A DNA stretch of 64,000 bases from Paenibacillus polymyxa. Its GTDB lineage: Bacteria > Bacillota > Bacilli > Paenibacillales > Paenibacillaceae. The notes under the pieces are model-generated. The model searched no databases and had not been told where the DNA came from. It was given only the letters and a program-made list of their open reading frames with translations. The stretch spans positions 2,291,501-2,355,500 of the forward strand of contig NZ_CP049783.1 of the NCBI RefSeq assembly GCF_015710975.1, given 5' to 3'. The position numbers were made by a program, and so were the translations under genes. Shown piece after piece: positions 44,726 to 54,356 of the stretch (position 1 is its first letter; the number at the start of each line of letters is the position of its first letter).

Positions 44726-44762
44726 AGGACATATGTCCTTTATAGGCAGGCTGACCTATACT
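44726..44762 (+). promoter_or_regulatory. Palindrome and promoter of the YdcZ-Crp-YdcZ cassette
   Basis: AGGACATATGTCCT (44726-44739) is a perfect 14-bp palindrome. TATACT lies at 44757-44762 with no good -35, so the palindrome occupies the -35 area, as an activator of the Crp/Fnr family would. Confidence 0.5.
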
Positions 44763-44805
44763 TAAATAGATACAAAAGTCATTTATATGGGGAGAATAAC
44801 GATTT

Positions 44806-45231
44806 ATGAGAGGAATCTTGTTTGCTTTTCTGGGAGGCGCTTGTATTACGTTACAGGGGGTAGCGAATACACGGATTAGCCAGGATATCGGGACATGGCA
44901 GGCGGCTACCGTTACTCAGCTAATAGGTTTTATTTTGGCAGCATCAGTTTGGATGTTTACAAAGGATGGCCGTGTGTCTGAAATGAAAGAGGTAAAGCCG
45001 ATGTATCTTTGGGGTGGTGCTTTTGCGGCTATCATTATATTTAGTGAAGTCACAGCCATTCAACATATTGGGGTTACGTTCACAATCTCGGCGCTGTTGA
45101 TTGCTCAGTTATGTTTAACCTTCCTGGTAGACATCAAAGGATGGTTCGGCATAGTGAAGCAGAAGATGAAGCTGCCACAATTTATAGGTATTGGTATGAT
45201 GATCGCGGGTGTCATTATATTAAAACTCTAA
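44806..45231 (+). CDS. YdcZ-type (DUF606) DMT transporter, first copy
   Basis: A 141-residue membrane protein with five hydrophobic helices, half the length of a standard DMT transporter. The GGACITLQGVANTRISQDIGTW opening and IAQLCLTFLVDIKGWFG middle are typical. Such short proteins usually work as pairs; the second copy is two genes downstream. The substrate is unknown. GGGGAG precedes the ATG. Confidence 0.85.
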   Translation: MRGILFAFLGGACITLQGVANTRISQDIGTWQAATVTQLIGFILAASVWMFTKDGRVSEMKEVKPMYLWGGAFAAIIIFSEVTAIQHIGVTFTISALLIAQLCLTFLVDIKGWFGIVKQKMKLPQFIGIGMMIAGVIILKL

Positions 45232-45289
45232 AATAAAACTTTATTTATAGAAAAAGCTTAGAACGTAGAAAATGAAGGTGAGCTAAGCA

Positions 45290-45994
45290 ATGAGAGAAAT
45301 TCAGGATCAAGAGCAGCTAAAGTATTTTTTGCATCTGCATCAGTTAGAATCCATACTCTACGAGCCACTACATCCCTATTTGTCGCTGCATCGTTTGGAG
45401 CAAGGGGAAAAGCTCTGTTCGCAGGGGGACGCCATTGAGCATCTGTATATTCTGGTGCAGGGCAAGGTAAAAATTTTTACCAGCTCTACAGAAGGAAAGA
45501 CTCTGATCCTTTGCTTCAAAACACCGATCGAGGTCATAGGAGATGTTGAATATATTCGTAATAGTCACGTCATCAATACAGTAGAGGCAGTGTCGCCGAT
45601 CTATGTGATTGGTGTTCATCATCAATGGATGAATAAGTACGGCAGAGATTATGCTCCTTTGCTGCAATTTCTATTGGATATTGTCACGCGGAAGTTTTGC
45701 CTGGACTCTGATTTCTCCAATTTCAACCTGATGTATCCGGTGGAAGTTAGGCTTGCGAGCTACCTGCTATCTGTTTCTTTTGACGAATCCAATTCTGCCT
45801 TTCATGAGGAACTACGGGCATCCAGTCTGGTGGATGTGGCGAATTTGATCGGAACCAGCTACAGACACCTCAACCGTGTCATTCGCAAGATGATCGAAGA
45901 GGGATTGGTTGAACGGGCAAAAGGCTATATTGTCATTAAGGACAGAAAAGGTTTGAGTGAACTGGCTGGCCATAATATTTATGAATCGTTGTAA
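45290..45994 (+). CDS. Crp/Fnr family regulator (YeiL-like)
   Basis: A 234-residue regulator. The cyclic-nucleotide-binding-like domain (LEQGEKLCSQGDAIEHLYILVQGKVKIF, read across residues 35-62) is followed by a helix-turn-helix (LVDVANLIGTSYRHLNRVIRKMIEEGLV). Isolated Cys residues are present but no clear Fe-S set. Lying between two YdcZ genes, it probably controls them. It resembles E. coli YeiL. Confidence 0.85.
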   Translation: MREIQDQEQLKYFLHLHQLESILYEPLHPYLSLHRLEQGEKLCSQGDAIEHLYILVQGKVKIFTSSTEGKTLILCFKTPIEVIGDVEYIRNSHVINTVEAVSPIYVIGVHHQWMNKYGRDYAPLLQFLLDIVTRKFCLDSDFSNFNLMYPVEVRLASYLLSVSFDESNSAFHEELRASSLVDVANLIGTSYRHLNRVIRKMIEEGLVERAKGYIVIKDRKGLSELAGHNIYESL

Positions 45995-46051
45995 TCATAG
46001 TGCTTTGAATAAGTGCAGCACAATAAAGGGACTATCAAGGGAGAGTTAAAT

Positions 46052-46543
46052 ATGTTATTAGGGCTTATATTGGCAGTTATCGCAGGTGCTTTGGTCAGTC
46101 TGCAAACGATATTCAATAATAAGGTGAATGAGCGGACAGGTTCATGGGCCACAACGACATTGGTACTGGGAACAGGGTTCTTGGCTTCCTTGCTCGGAAG
46201 TCTTATTTTTGAAGGGAAAAATACATTTGCTTTACAGCATATGCAGCTGTGGTACTGGTTCAGTGGCATGATTGGTGTCGGCGTTGTGTTCTGTCTGGTG
46301 CAAGGAATGAAGCGACTTGGCCCTACCTATGCGATCTCCATCGTATTGACGGCACAATTAGGTACAGCCTTGTTGTGGGATTCATTAGGATGGCTTGGAC
46401 TAGAGAAGATTCCGTTTACCTTCAATAAGTTGATTGGTGTATTGGTCATTATCGGTGGTATTCTCGTTTTCAAATTTGGACATGGGCGTACAAAGGAACC
46501 ACAAGAAAATATTACAACTATACCTGATTCGATGAAGAGCTAA
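46052..46543 (+). CDS. YdcZ-type (DUF606) DMT transporter, second copy
   Basis: A 163-residue membrane protein with five helices, similar in layout to the copy at 44806: ALVSLQTIFNNKVNERTGSW at the N-terminus and VLTAQLGTALLWDSLGWLG in the middle. It has a polar C-terminal tail. The ATG at 46052 was chosen for GGGAGAG upstream; a frame from 46013 lacks a site. It probably forms a heterodimer with the first copy. Confidence 0.85.
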   Translation: MLLGLILAVIAGALVSLQTIFNNKVNERTGSWATTTLVLGTGFLASLLGSLIFEGKNTFALQHMQLWYWFSGMIGVGVVFCLVQGMKRLGPTYAISIVLTAQLGTALLWDSLGWLGLEKIPFTFNKLIGVLVIIGGILVFKFGHGRTKEPQENITTIPDSMKS

Positions 46544-46857
46544 AGAAGGTTGTGATGACCTTAATCCTGCTTGATTGGGGTCCCACTTTCGGAGGGGTAT
46601 TTTGCATTTTGCAGAGAAGCTGCATCTTAAGCAGGTGCTGCTTTTCGATCCCATAGGCAAAGAAAAATGTTCACGGTCATGTATATATTTTTCCATCCAT
46701 GATACAATGAAAATATCTTAAAATAGTGCTTTAAGGGCCTAGATATTTGATATATGAGATGATAAATAGATCGGTTACCGTGTTCGGGAACGGTCTTATT
46801 TGTGCTTCACGAACCTGATGGAATGCACAGATTGACTTTGGATGAGGTGGAACATAG
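46544..46857. other. Intergenic stretch before fni
   Basis: No gene is supported. An imperfect hairpin GATCGGTT...GAACGGTC lies near 46770-46796, and TACAAT (46704-46709) may be a -10 box. No known riboswitch motif was recognised. Confidence 0.35.
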
Positions 46858-47958
46858 ATGAGTAATACAGAAAATAAAAAGGGATCACCTGACGGCTCAG
46901 ACAGATCCGGCTCTTTGTTGCCTGCCACGCAGACAGGTGAACGGAAAATTGAGCATGTCCGCCTTTGTCTGCAGGAAGATGTGGCCGGACACGGCATTAC
47001 CAGCGGACTGGAGCGGTATAGTTTTAAGCACTGCGCTTTGCCGGAGCTACATTTTGACGAGGTGCGTCTGGATACAACTTTTATGGGACGCGCTGTACGG
47101 ACACCGCTGCTCATCAGTTCTATGACTGGCGGCAGCGCGGAGACAGGAGCGATTAATGAGCGATTGGCAGAGACCGCAGAAAGACGCGGCTGGGCATTGG
47201 GCGTCGGCTCTGTACGAGCTGCGGTGGAAAAAGAGGAATTGGCTTCAACCTTTGCGGTCCGCCGTCTAGCGCCCAGCATCCCGATCCTTGCCAATCTGGG
47301 TGCAGTGCAGCTGAACTACGGGTTTGGTGTGGACGATTGCCAGCGTGCAGTGGAAATTGCCGGAGCGGATATGTTGGTGCTGCATTTGAACGGCTTGCAG
47401 GAGATATTCCAACCTGAGGGGAATTTGGATTTTAGCAGGTTGCTTGAGCGCATTGAGGAGTTGTGTCGTCGTCTTTCGGTGCCTGTAGGCGTGAAGGAAG
47501 TAGGCTGGGGCATAGATGGTGAGACGGCATCGAGATTATATGATGCAGGCGCTGCTTTTATTGATGTCGCTGGTGCGGGCGGGACAAGCTGGAGCCAAGT
47601 GGAGAAATTTCGCAATCCTGATCCTGTGCGCCGTGCAGCGGCAGAGGCGTTCGCCGATTGGGGCAATTCGACCGCTGATTGTATCGTGGAGGTTAGAGCA
47701 GCCCAGCCTAATGGCGCTCTGATCGGTAGCGGTGGATTGAAAAACGGTGTCGATGCTGCGAAGGCACTTGCTTTGGGCGCTGACATGGCAGGCTTCGGTC
47801 GCTCTTTGCTTGGCTCGGCGGTCACCTCCAGCGAGGCATTGGAAGCGCGATTGGAGCAAGTAGAGCTGGAATTGCGTACAGTCATGTTTGGCATCGGAGT
47901 AGCTGGGATCGAAGGTCTTAAAGAAACGACCAGACTAAGAAAGAAGGCGAACGGATGA
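46858..47958 (+). CDS. fni: Type II isopentenyl-diphosphate delta-isomerase
   Basis: A 366-residue FMN- and NADPH-dependent isomerase interconverting IPP and DMAPP. Marks in order: RKIEHV (about residue 29), LISSMTGG, LGVGSVRAA, ANLGAVQ, HLNGLQE (active-site His and Gln), VKEVGWG, DVAGAGGTSW and GSGGLKNGVDAAKALALGAD for phosphate binding. The first 27 residues are a polar extension. GAGGTGG precedes the ATG. It overlaps the next gene by 4 bp. Confidence 0.94.
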   Translation: MSNTENKKGSPDGSDRSGSLLPATQTGERKIEHVRLCLQEDVAGHGITSGLERYSFKHCALPELHFDEVRLDTTFMGRAVRTPLLISSMTGGSAETGAINERLAETAERRGWALGVGSVRAAVEKEELASTFAVRRLAPSIPILANLGAVQLNYGFGVDDCQRAVEIAGADMLVLHLNGLQEIFQPEGNLDFSRLLERIEELCRRLSVPVGVKEVGWGIDGETASRLYDAGAAFIDVAGAGGTSWSQVEKFRNPDPVRRAAAEAFADWGNSTADCIVEVRAAQPNGALIGSGGLKNGVDAAKALALGADMAGFGRSLLGSAVTSSEALEARLEQVELELRTVMFGIGVAGIEGLKETTRLRKKANG

Positions 47959-48446
47959 GTGGATTCATTAAGTTGGTTCCGATGAACGCAGAGCAGTATG
48001 ATCGCTTTGAGCAACGCTCGCTCGCAGATTACGCGGAAGAGAAAATCCAGGCAGGCGCGTGGACGGTGGAAGAGGCACCAGAACGGGCAAAGGAAAGCTT
48101 TGCAACATTTTTGCCACAAAGACTGGATACGCCCCATGCTCACCTGTACATGCTTGAGTATTCAGATAGTGTGGGTCAAGGCTCCGAGGAAGCGGGATAT
48201 ATCTGGTTCAACATTACAGAAGGTACGCAAGGCAAAGAAGCTTTTTTGCTGGATATTCTCGTTTACGATTCATATCAGGGGCGAGGCCTGGGTACGTTGA
48301 CGATGCAGGCGTTGGAACAAGAAGCTCGGAGGCTGGGTGCGGTTCGCATCGGTCTGCATGTATTTGGGCATAATGAGCGGGCTTTACATGTATATCGCAA
48401 GTCTGGTTATCGGGTTACGGATATCCAGATGAGCAAGGAAATCTAA
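47955..48446 (+). CDS. GNAT family N-acetyltransferase
   Basis: A 163-residue acetyltransferase. LDILVYDSYQGRGLGTLTMQAL is the acetyl-CoA motif A and LHVFGHNERALHVYRKSGY the usual C-terminal motif. The N-terminus YAEEKIQAGAWTVEEAPERA is typical of a common Bacillales subgroup. It is coupled to fni by an ATGA overlap. The substrate is unknown. Confidence 0.9.
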   Translation: MSGFIKLVPMNAEQYDRFEQRSLADYAEEKIQAGAWTVEEAPERAKESFATFLPQRLDTPHAHLYMLEYSDSVGQGSEEAGYIWFNITEGTQGKEAFLLDILVYDSYQGRGLGTLTMQALEQEARRLGAVRIGLHVFGHNERALHVYRKSGYRVTDIQMSKEI

Positions 48447-48592
48447 ATAAAGCTATCTAAATAGGGATGCAGCAAAATCCTAAATTCACAGCCGTATGCT
48501 TGCCGCATGTATAGGTTCTCCTATATAATGTGGGTTGGTAAACTAACAGAGGGTATAGCGCATATTTTATATAAACGGGAGTTGTTCTGATT

Positions 48593-49693
48593 ATGGCTTT
48601 AAAAGCGGGGATCGTGGGTCTGCCGAACGTGGGCAAATCAACACTGTTTAACGCAATAACGCAGGCGGGGGCGGAATCCGCAAACTATCCATTTTGTACA
48701 ATTGACCCTAATGTAGGGGTCGTTGAAGTACCGGACGAGCGACTGGATAAGCTGACTGAACTGGTAGTACCGAACAAAACGGTACCAACGGCTTTTGAAT
48801 TTGTTGATATTGCAGGACTTGTACGAGGTGCCAGCAAAGGCGAGGGTTTGGGTAACAAGTTTTTGGCTCATATTCGCGAAGTAGATGCCATTGTTCATGT
48901 GGTACGCTGCTTTGAAGATGAGAATATTACTCATGTGGACGGCAAAATTGATCCAATCAGCGATATTCAGACGATTAATCTAGAATTGATTCTGGCGGAT
49001 ATCGAAAGTGTAGACAAGCGCATTGATCGTTCCCGTAAGAACATGAAGGGCGGCAACAAGCAGTATGCCCAAGAGGTTGAAGTACTGGAACGGATCAAGG
49101 AATCGCTGTATGCCGACAAACCTGCACGTAGCGTAGAATTGTCAGAAGACGAAAAGCTAATTATACGCGACCTTCATTTGCTCACGATGAAGCCTGTATT
49201 GTACGCGGCTAATGTCAGTGAAGATGGTGTAACGGAAGCTGACAGCAATCCATATGTGCAAAAGGTACGTGAATTTGCAGTAGCGGAAAATGCTGAAGTG
49301 GTACCGATCAGTGCCAAAGTAGAGGCTGAAATTGCTGAGCTGGAAGGCGAAGACAAGGCAATGTTCCTTGAGGAGCTGGGGCTGGCTGAATCTGGTCTGA
49401 ACCGTCTGATCAAAGCAGCTTACCGCTTGCTGGGACTGTATACGTATTTCACAGCAGGTGTGCAGGAAGTACGCGCATGGACTATTCACAAAGGAACAAA
49501 AGCACCTGGCGCTGCGGGCGTAATCCACTCGGATTTTGAACGCGGATTTATTCGCGCTGAGGTTGTATCCTACGATGACTTGGTCGCTGCTGGATCTATG
49601 AACGGGGCCAAAGAACGTGGTCAGCTTCGTTTGGAAGGCAAGGAATATGTGGTTCAGGACGGAGACGTTATGCATTTCCGTTTTAATGTTTAG
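48593..49693 (+). CDS. ychF: Redox-responsive ATPase YchF
   Basis: A 366-residue Obg-family P-loop protein with ATP preference. Walker A GLPNVGKST (residues 8-16), G2/G3 region DIAGLVRGASKGEGLGNKFL, and NVSED in place of the NKxD guanine motif, as expected for YchF. A coiled-coil insert (about 130-195) and the C-terminal TGS domain (AWTIHKGTKAPGAAGVIHSD) complete it. It binds ribosomes. Monocistronic. Confidence 0.96.
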   Translation: MALKAGIVGLPNVGKSTLFNAITQAGAESANYPFCTIDPNVGVVEVPDERLDKLTELVVPNKTVPTAFEFVDIAGLVRGASKGEGLGNKFLAHIREVDAIVHVVRCFEDENITHVDGKIDPISDIQTINLELILADIESVDKRIDRSRKNMKGGNKQYAQEVEVLERIKESLYADKPARSVELSEDEKLIIRDLHLLTMKPVLYAANVSEDGVTEADSNPYVQKVREFAVAENAEVVPISAKVEAEIAELEGEDKAMFLEELGLAESGLNRLIKAAYRLLGLYTYFTAGVQEVRAWTIHKGTKAPGAAGVIHSDFERGFIRAEVVSYDDLVAAGSMNGAKERGQLRLEGKEYVVQDGDVMHFRFNV

Positions 49694-50031
49694 GATGCAT
49701 CTCGGCGTATAGCAAACAGGGTTTATATACAAACATATTAGGTCATTGTATACGTGTTATCCGCATGTACTAACTTACTTAGTCGCTGCCTGTCCCGGGC
49801 GGCGACTTTTTATTTGATTCGTATTCCTTTTTCCTGATTGAGAGTTTGTTACCAAATCTTTAGCGGAATTTTGTTTATTCGACTTCAATTGATTTGTTGA
49901 TTTTTGCAAAATTCTAAATTAGCAAGTATTTTATGTAGCTAATTAATTGATTAGTTGTTATAATAAAGAGCTGTAGCCAGTGAATTTAAAGCTGGTTTCA
50001 TATTAATTTAACTGAAGAGGTGAATCGCTTG
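49694..50031. other. Intergenic stretch with terminator and prfA promoter region
   Basis: After the ychF terminator (49779-49812) there are about 220 AT-rich bases without a plausible gene. TATAAT at 49959-49964 is the likely -10 of prfA; the -35 is weak. Confidence 0.45.
49779..49812 (+). terminator. Terminator of ychF
   Basis: TTAGTCGC(T)GCC pairs with GGCGGCGACT around a CCCG-rich loop, then TTTTTATTT. Confidence 0.75.
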
Positions 50032-51096
50032 TTGGACCGATTGCAATCATTGGCGGACCGCTACGATAAACTGAGCGAACTGCTCTGCGATCCGGATGTG
50101 GCGAACGATAGCAAAAAACTTAGAGATTATTCCAAAGAACAGTCTGATTTACAGCCTGCTTATGAAGCATATACCGAATATAAAACTGTCGTTGAGGAGC
50201 TGGACGCTGCTAAAGCCATGCAGGCTGAAAAGCTTGACGACGAGATGCGTGAAATGGTCAAAATGGAGATCGAAGAGCTGAGTGCCCGTAAGCGGGAACT
50301 GGACGAGAAAATCCGCATTTTGCTGCTGCCGAAGGACCCGAACGATGATAAGAACGTTATTATCGAAATTCGTGGTGCTGCCGGTGGGGACGAGGCTGCA
50401 CTGTTTGCAGCGGACTTGTACCGGATGTACACTCGTTATGCAGATACACAAGGCTGGCGTGTAGAATTGATGGATGCGAACATGAATGACCTTGGAGGCT
50501 TTAAAGAGGTTATTTTCATGATTAATGGACGCGGTGCCTATAGCAAAATGAAATTCGAAAGCGGCGCACACCGTGTACAGCGGATTCCGACAACAGAATC
50601 TGGCGGACGTATTCATACGTCTACCTCCACGGTTTCCGTGATGCCTGAGGCAGAGGAAGTGGATATCGAAATTTTAGATAAGGATATCCGCGTGGATACT
50701 TTCTGCTCCAGCGGTGCGGGCGGTCAGTCCGTTAATACAACCAAGTCGGCGGTGCGTGTAACGCATATGCCAACAGGTATTGTGGCAACCTGCCAGGACG
50801 GCAAATCCCAGAACTCCAACAAGGAGAAGGCGCTGCAAGTTTTGCGTGCCCGTATTTCGGATATGATGCGTCAGGAAGAGGAAGCCAAATATGCAGGCGA
50901 GCGTAAGAGCAAAGTAGGTACCGGGGATCGCAGTGAGCGTATACGTACTTACAACTTCCCGCAAAGCCGTGTAACGGATCATCGCATTGGTTTGACCATG
51001 CACAAGCTGGACCAGGTGATGAACGGAGAGATCGAAGAAATCGTATCAGCACTCACGATTGCAGAGCAGGCTGATTTGATGGAACAAGAGGTTTAA
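50032..51096 (+). CDS. prfA: Peptide chain release factor 1
   Basis: A 354-residue factor ending translation at UAA and UAG. It has the N-terminal coiled domain, the codon-reading PTT motif in [18 protein letters not shown] (PxT of RF1) and the GGQ loop [10 protein letters not shown] that triggers hydrolysis. The TTG at 50032 was chosen by comparison with B. subtilis MLDRL and by GAAGAGG 9 bases upstream; TTG 50029 and GTG 50020 are alternatives. prmC follows directly, its usual partner. Confidence 0.95.
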   Translation: MDRLQSLADRYDKLSELLCDPDVANDSKKLRDYSKEQSDLQPAYEAYTEYKTVVEELDAAKAMQAEKLDDEMREMVKMEIEELSARKRELDEKIRILLLPKDPNDDKNVIIEIRGAAGGDEAALFAADLYRMYTRYADTQGWRVELMDANMNDLGGFKEVIFMINGRGAYSKMKFESGAHRVQRIPTTESGGRIHTSTSTVSVMPEAEEVDIEILDKDIRVDTFCSSGAGGQSVNTTKSAVRVTHMPTGIVATCQDGKSQNSNKEKALQVLRARISDMMRQEEEAKYAGERKSKVGTGDRSERIRTYNFPQSRVTDHRIGLTMHKLDQVMNGEIEEIVSALTIAEQADLMEQEV

Positions 51097-51099
51097 GTT

Positions 51100-51999
51100 T
51101 TGGGGAACGAACGCGATTGTGTGTATCGGATGCCGCCGGAACGGAACATGAGTGTCAGAGAAGCCTTAGTTGAGGCTTCTTCTTTTTTAGGAAGTTGCGG
51201 CGTGTTGGAGCCGCAGCATAATGCCCGCTTGCTGCTGGAACATGTGCTTGGGCTGGAAGGTACGAGGTTTTACGCCGCTCTGGGCGATCCGTTCCCTTCC
51301 TCCGTTAAGGAGACGTGGGAACGGATCATCGCCCGCAAAGCTGCGGGTGAACCGGCGCAGTATATTATCGGACGGCAGGAATTTTATGGCCGCCCGTTCG
51401 CGGTTTCACCGTCGGTGCTGATTCCGCGACCCGAGACAGAGCTGCTCGTCGAGGCGATACTCCAGCACGGTGACCGGCTGTGGCCGAGCAGTGCTCCGCA
51501 CGCGCTCGACATTGGCACGGGTAGCGGCGCGATTGCCGTGACGCTGGCAGCTGAGCGGCCGCGCTGGCACGTAGCAGCGGGTGATATTTCTGCTGCTGCG
51601 CTCGAAATGGCGTCCCAGAACGCCGCCGCAAACGGCGCAGCCGTAGAATTCCGCGAGGGCGATCTACTGGTGCCGTTTGCGGGAACAGCGGTGGACATCC
51701 TCGTGTCCAACCCGCCATATATCCCGGCTGCTGACATCGCTGGCTTGCAGCCAGAGGTGCGCGACCATGAGCCGCGAATGGCGCTGGATGGCGGCCCTGA
51801 CGGGCTTGGCCCGTATCGGGCAATGCTGGAGCAGCTTGGGCTCCTTCAGGCCCCACCCCGGCTAATCGGGTTTGAGCTGGGGATGGGACAGGCCAGAGAC
51901 GTGGCTGGCCTGCTGGAACAGGCAGGTCATTGGAAGAACATTCTAATCATTCCTGACCTTGCGGGGATCGAGCGACATGTCCTAGGCGTCTCGGAGTAA
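51100..51999 (+). CDS. prmC: Release-factor glutamine methyltransferase
   Basis: A 299-residue SAM-dependent enzyme methylating the GGQ glutamine of release factors. An N-terminal helical domain is followed by the Rossmann core: LDIGTGSGAIAVTLA (SAM loop) and the catalytic VSNPPYIP. The TTG at 51100, 4 bp after prfA, has AAGAGG at good distance; the ATG at 51148 is the alternative. The 3' two thirds are strikingly GC-rich compared with prfA. Operon with prfA. Confidence 0.93.
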   Translation: MGNERDCVYRMPPERNMSVREALVEASSFLGSCGVLEPQHNARLLLEHVLGLEGTRFYAALGDPFPSSVKETWERIIARKAAGEPAQYIIGRQEFYGRPFAVSPSVLIPRPETELLVEAILQHGDRLWPSSAPHALDIGTGSGAIAVTLAAERPRWHVAAGDISAAALEMASQNAAANGAAVEFREGDLLVPFAGTAVDILVSNPPYIPAADIAGLQPEVRDHEPRMALDGGPDGLGPYRAMLEQLGLLQAPPRLIGFELGMGQARDVAGLLEQAGHWKNILIIPDLAGIERHVLGVSE

Positions 52000-52074
52000 T
52001 GCTGCATTTTCTTTTTGCGAGTCTTTCCTTTAGAATAAGAGGAGTATGACCGAGAAACGGCTCAGGGGGAAATC

Positions 52075-53268
52075 ATGCTTCAGAAATTGAAAAAAATTGA
52101 TGGTCCGGTTATTTTTATTCTGGTTTTGCTCATGGCGATTAGTATCATAACGGTATACAGTGCTGGTAGGGGTCCTACGAACTTGGCAGAGCACGGCAAC
52201 GATTACCAGAAGATGATCGGGTATTATATATTGGGCTTTGTAGCGATCTTGGGTTTAGCGATAGTTGATTTTCGGATATTCATTAAAAAAGCCTTGTATG
52301 TATATGGAGGCGGGATATTTCTGCTGATTCTCGGCTTTTTTGGCGGGACGGTTAATAACTCTCAAGGCTTTTTGAAAATTGGTGGCTTAAATCTCCAGCC
52401 TGCTGAGGTATTCAAGCTGGTTCTTATCATTTTTTTGGCGTATATGCTGATTAAAAAGCGCAAGAGCAAGCTGTATTTTATTCAGGATGTTCTTCCAGTT
52501 GCTCTAGTGAGCTTTGTCCCATTTGCCATGGTCATGGCACAAAATGACTTGGGTAATGCGCTCGGTTACATTGTCATCGTCATTGGTATGCTATGGATTG
52601 GTAATGTGAAGGCATCCCATGCGCTAATCGGATTTATCGTATTTGCAGTCGCCGTTGGTGGCGGGATCAAAGCGTATATTTCGTTTCATGATGAGATTGA
52701 TTCCTTTATGAAAGGCATTGGACGTAGTCACTGGGTAGAGCGTTTAGACCCTTGGCTGGTACCAGAAGAAGCGACTGCGAAGGCATCTTATCATACGAAA
52801 AATGCCAAACTGGCCATAGCTTCTGGCGGAATGATGGGCAAGGGCTTCTTGCAGGGAACTTCGGTACAGTCCGGACGTGTTCCCTATACCTATGCGGATT
52901 CTATTTTTGTAGTTGTAGCAGAGGAGTTTGGGTTTGTAGGCTCATCCATTCTGCTGTTGCTATATTTTATTTTGATTCATCGAATGATCCTGATTTCGCT
53001 GGAATGCCGGGATCGAGCTGGACCATATATTATTGTCGGGATTGTGTCCATGTTGCTATATCAGATTTTTGAGAACATTGGTGCGTTTCTGGGCATTATG
53101 CCACTTACGGGGATTACGCTCCCGTTCATAAGCTATGGCGGTACCTCGTTGCTTATTAACATGGCTAGTATTGGCTTAGTTATGAGCATTAAGGTGCATG
53201 GCCAGGAGCTAGAGGATGACCTGCCGCAGCCTTCCAGAGTAAGCTTGACGAAGGCGAAAAAAGCCTAG
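52075..53268 (+). CDS. FtsW/RodA/SpoVE family peptidoglycan polymerase (RodA-like)
   Basis: A 397-residue SEDS protein with about ten helices that polymerises glycan strands from lipid II together with a class B PBP. Marks: SIITVYSAGR in helix 1, GGLNLQPAEVFKLVLIIFLAYML, the large extracellular loop with the DPWLVPEE segment, and GIMPLTGITLPFISYGGTSLL near the end. Its position beside spoIIR is like B. subtilis ywkF's neighbourhood, but the gene differs. A terminator follows at 53331. Confidence 0.9.
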   Translation: MLQKLKKIDGPVIFILVLLMAISIITVYSAGRGPTNLAEHGNDYQKMIGYYILGFVAILGLAIVDFRIFIKKALYVYGGGIFLLILGFFGGTVNNSQGFLKIGGLNLQPAEVFKLVLIIFLAYMLIKKRKSKLYFIQDVLPVALVSFVPFAMVMAQNDLGNALGYIVIVIGMLWIGNVKASHALIGFIVFAVAVGGGIKAYISFHDEIDSFMKGIGRSHWVERLDPWLVPEEATAKASYHTKNAKLAIASGGMMGKGFLQGTSVQSGRVPYTYADSIFVVVAEEFGFVGSSILLLLYFILIHRMILISLECRDRAGPYIIVGIVSMLLYQIFENIGAFLGIMPLTGITLPFISYGGTSLLINMASIGLVMSIKVHGQELEDDLPQPSRVSLTKAKKA

Positions 53269-53330
53269 TACAGGTGGGTTGTGGCTTAATATTAATAGTT
53301 ATTTTTACGAGTTGAAACGGTGCAACAAAA

Positions 53331-53360
53331 GAGTCCAGATTGTGAAATCTGGGCTTTTTT
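53331..53360 (+). terminator. Terminator of the RodA-like gene
   Basis: GTCCAGATT, GTG loop, AAATCTGGGC, then TTTTTT. Confidence 0.8.
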
Positions 53361-53483
53361 ATATTCCTAGGTGACGATCTAGCTTGCAATAGCCTGAATT
53401 ATTTTACGAGATTCATAGGTTTAGACTCTCCCAAACCGGACAGACTGATAGATATGATAGAGTTTGGGTTTGGGGGGACGAAG

Positions 53484-54176
53484 ATGAGAAGTTGGATAAA
53501 GCAAGCTGCAATGATACTCTTTTGTATTTCAATATTAATGATGTCTTGGGAAGGTCAAAAAACAGATGCAGCTATGACCACGGGGGCAAGAGGAACTTTA
53601 GCATCTGGAGTGACCACCACAGGGTTGAAAGTAATTCCGCACGATTCCATTCGACTGCGAATTTTAGCAAATTCAGATCGTCCGGAGGATCAGTTGGTTA
53701 AGCGCGAAATACGGGATGCCATCGTGCAGCAGATGAATGCGTGGGTGGGTGAACTGGACAATCCACAAAGCCTAAATCAAGCCAGAGTGTTGATTGACGC
53801 ACATTTACCTGAAATTGATCGCTTGGTAGGTGAAGAACTGGCTCTTCGCGGTATAGCGTATGATCATCAGGTGGAGCTGGCAAGTGTACCTTTTCCGACG
53901 AAAATGTACGGAGGTCTTGTCTACCCGGCAGGGAATTATGAGGCGCTTCGGGTTACACTGGGGCAAGGGAAAGGGCAAAATTGGTGGTGTGTGCTGTTCC
54001 CGCCGTTGTGCTTTATTGATGCAGGCAGTGGTGAAGCAGCAGCACAAACTGTATCGGCAAAAACAAGTCATGAAGACAATCGAACGAACGCCGCTGGCAA
54101 GGAGCCGGAAGTACGTTTTTTCCTGTGGGATGCCCTTACGGGGCTGTGGAGCTGGGTGAGTGGCTTGTTTGCCTAA
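53484..54176 (+). CDS. spoIIR: Stage II sporulation protein R
   Basis: A 230-residue secreted signalling protein made in the forespore that triggers SpoIIGA to process pro-sigma-E in the mother cell. An N-terminal signal helix (residues 5-24) is followed by the SpoIIR domain: IRLRILANSDRPEDQLVKRE, YGGLVYPAGNYEALRVTLG and GQNWWCVLFPPLCFID. The C-terminus has a hydrophobic FLWDALTGLWSWVSGLFA. The ATG at 53484 follows GGGGGGACG. It marks the host as an endospore former. A sigma-F promoter is expected upstream but was not confirmed. Confidence 0.95.
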   Translation: MRSWIKQAAMILFCISILMMSWEGQKTDAAMTTGARGTLASGVTTTGLKVIPHDSIRLRILANSDRPEDQLVKREIRDAIVQQMNAWVGELDNPQSLNQARVLIDAHLPEIDRLVGEELALRGIAYDHQVELASVPFPTKMYGGLVYPAGNYEALRVTLGQGKGQNWWCVLFPPLCFIDAGSGEAAAQTVSAKTSHEDNRTNAAGKEPEVRFFLWDALTGLWSWVSGLFA

Positions 54177-54356
54177 ATGTTTCGTCAGTGCTATGGAAAA
54201 GAGAACAACGAGTGTAATTTTCCCCATATGTTATAATGGAACTTACGATAGATATACAGAGGGCAGAGCCAAATCGAACTGATTTGTTAAAGTAGGTTTT
54301 TGGGGATCAGGGCCATGAAATGGCCTGTATGACAATAAGATATGGGATGATCTGAT

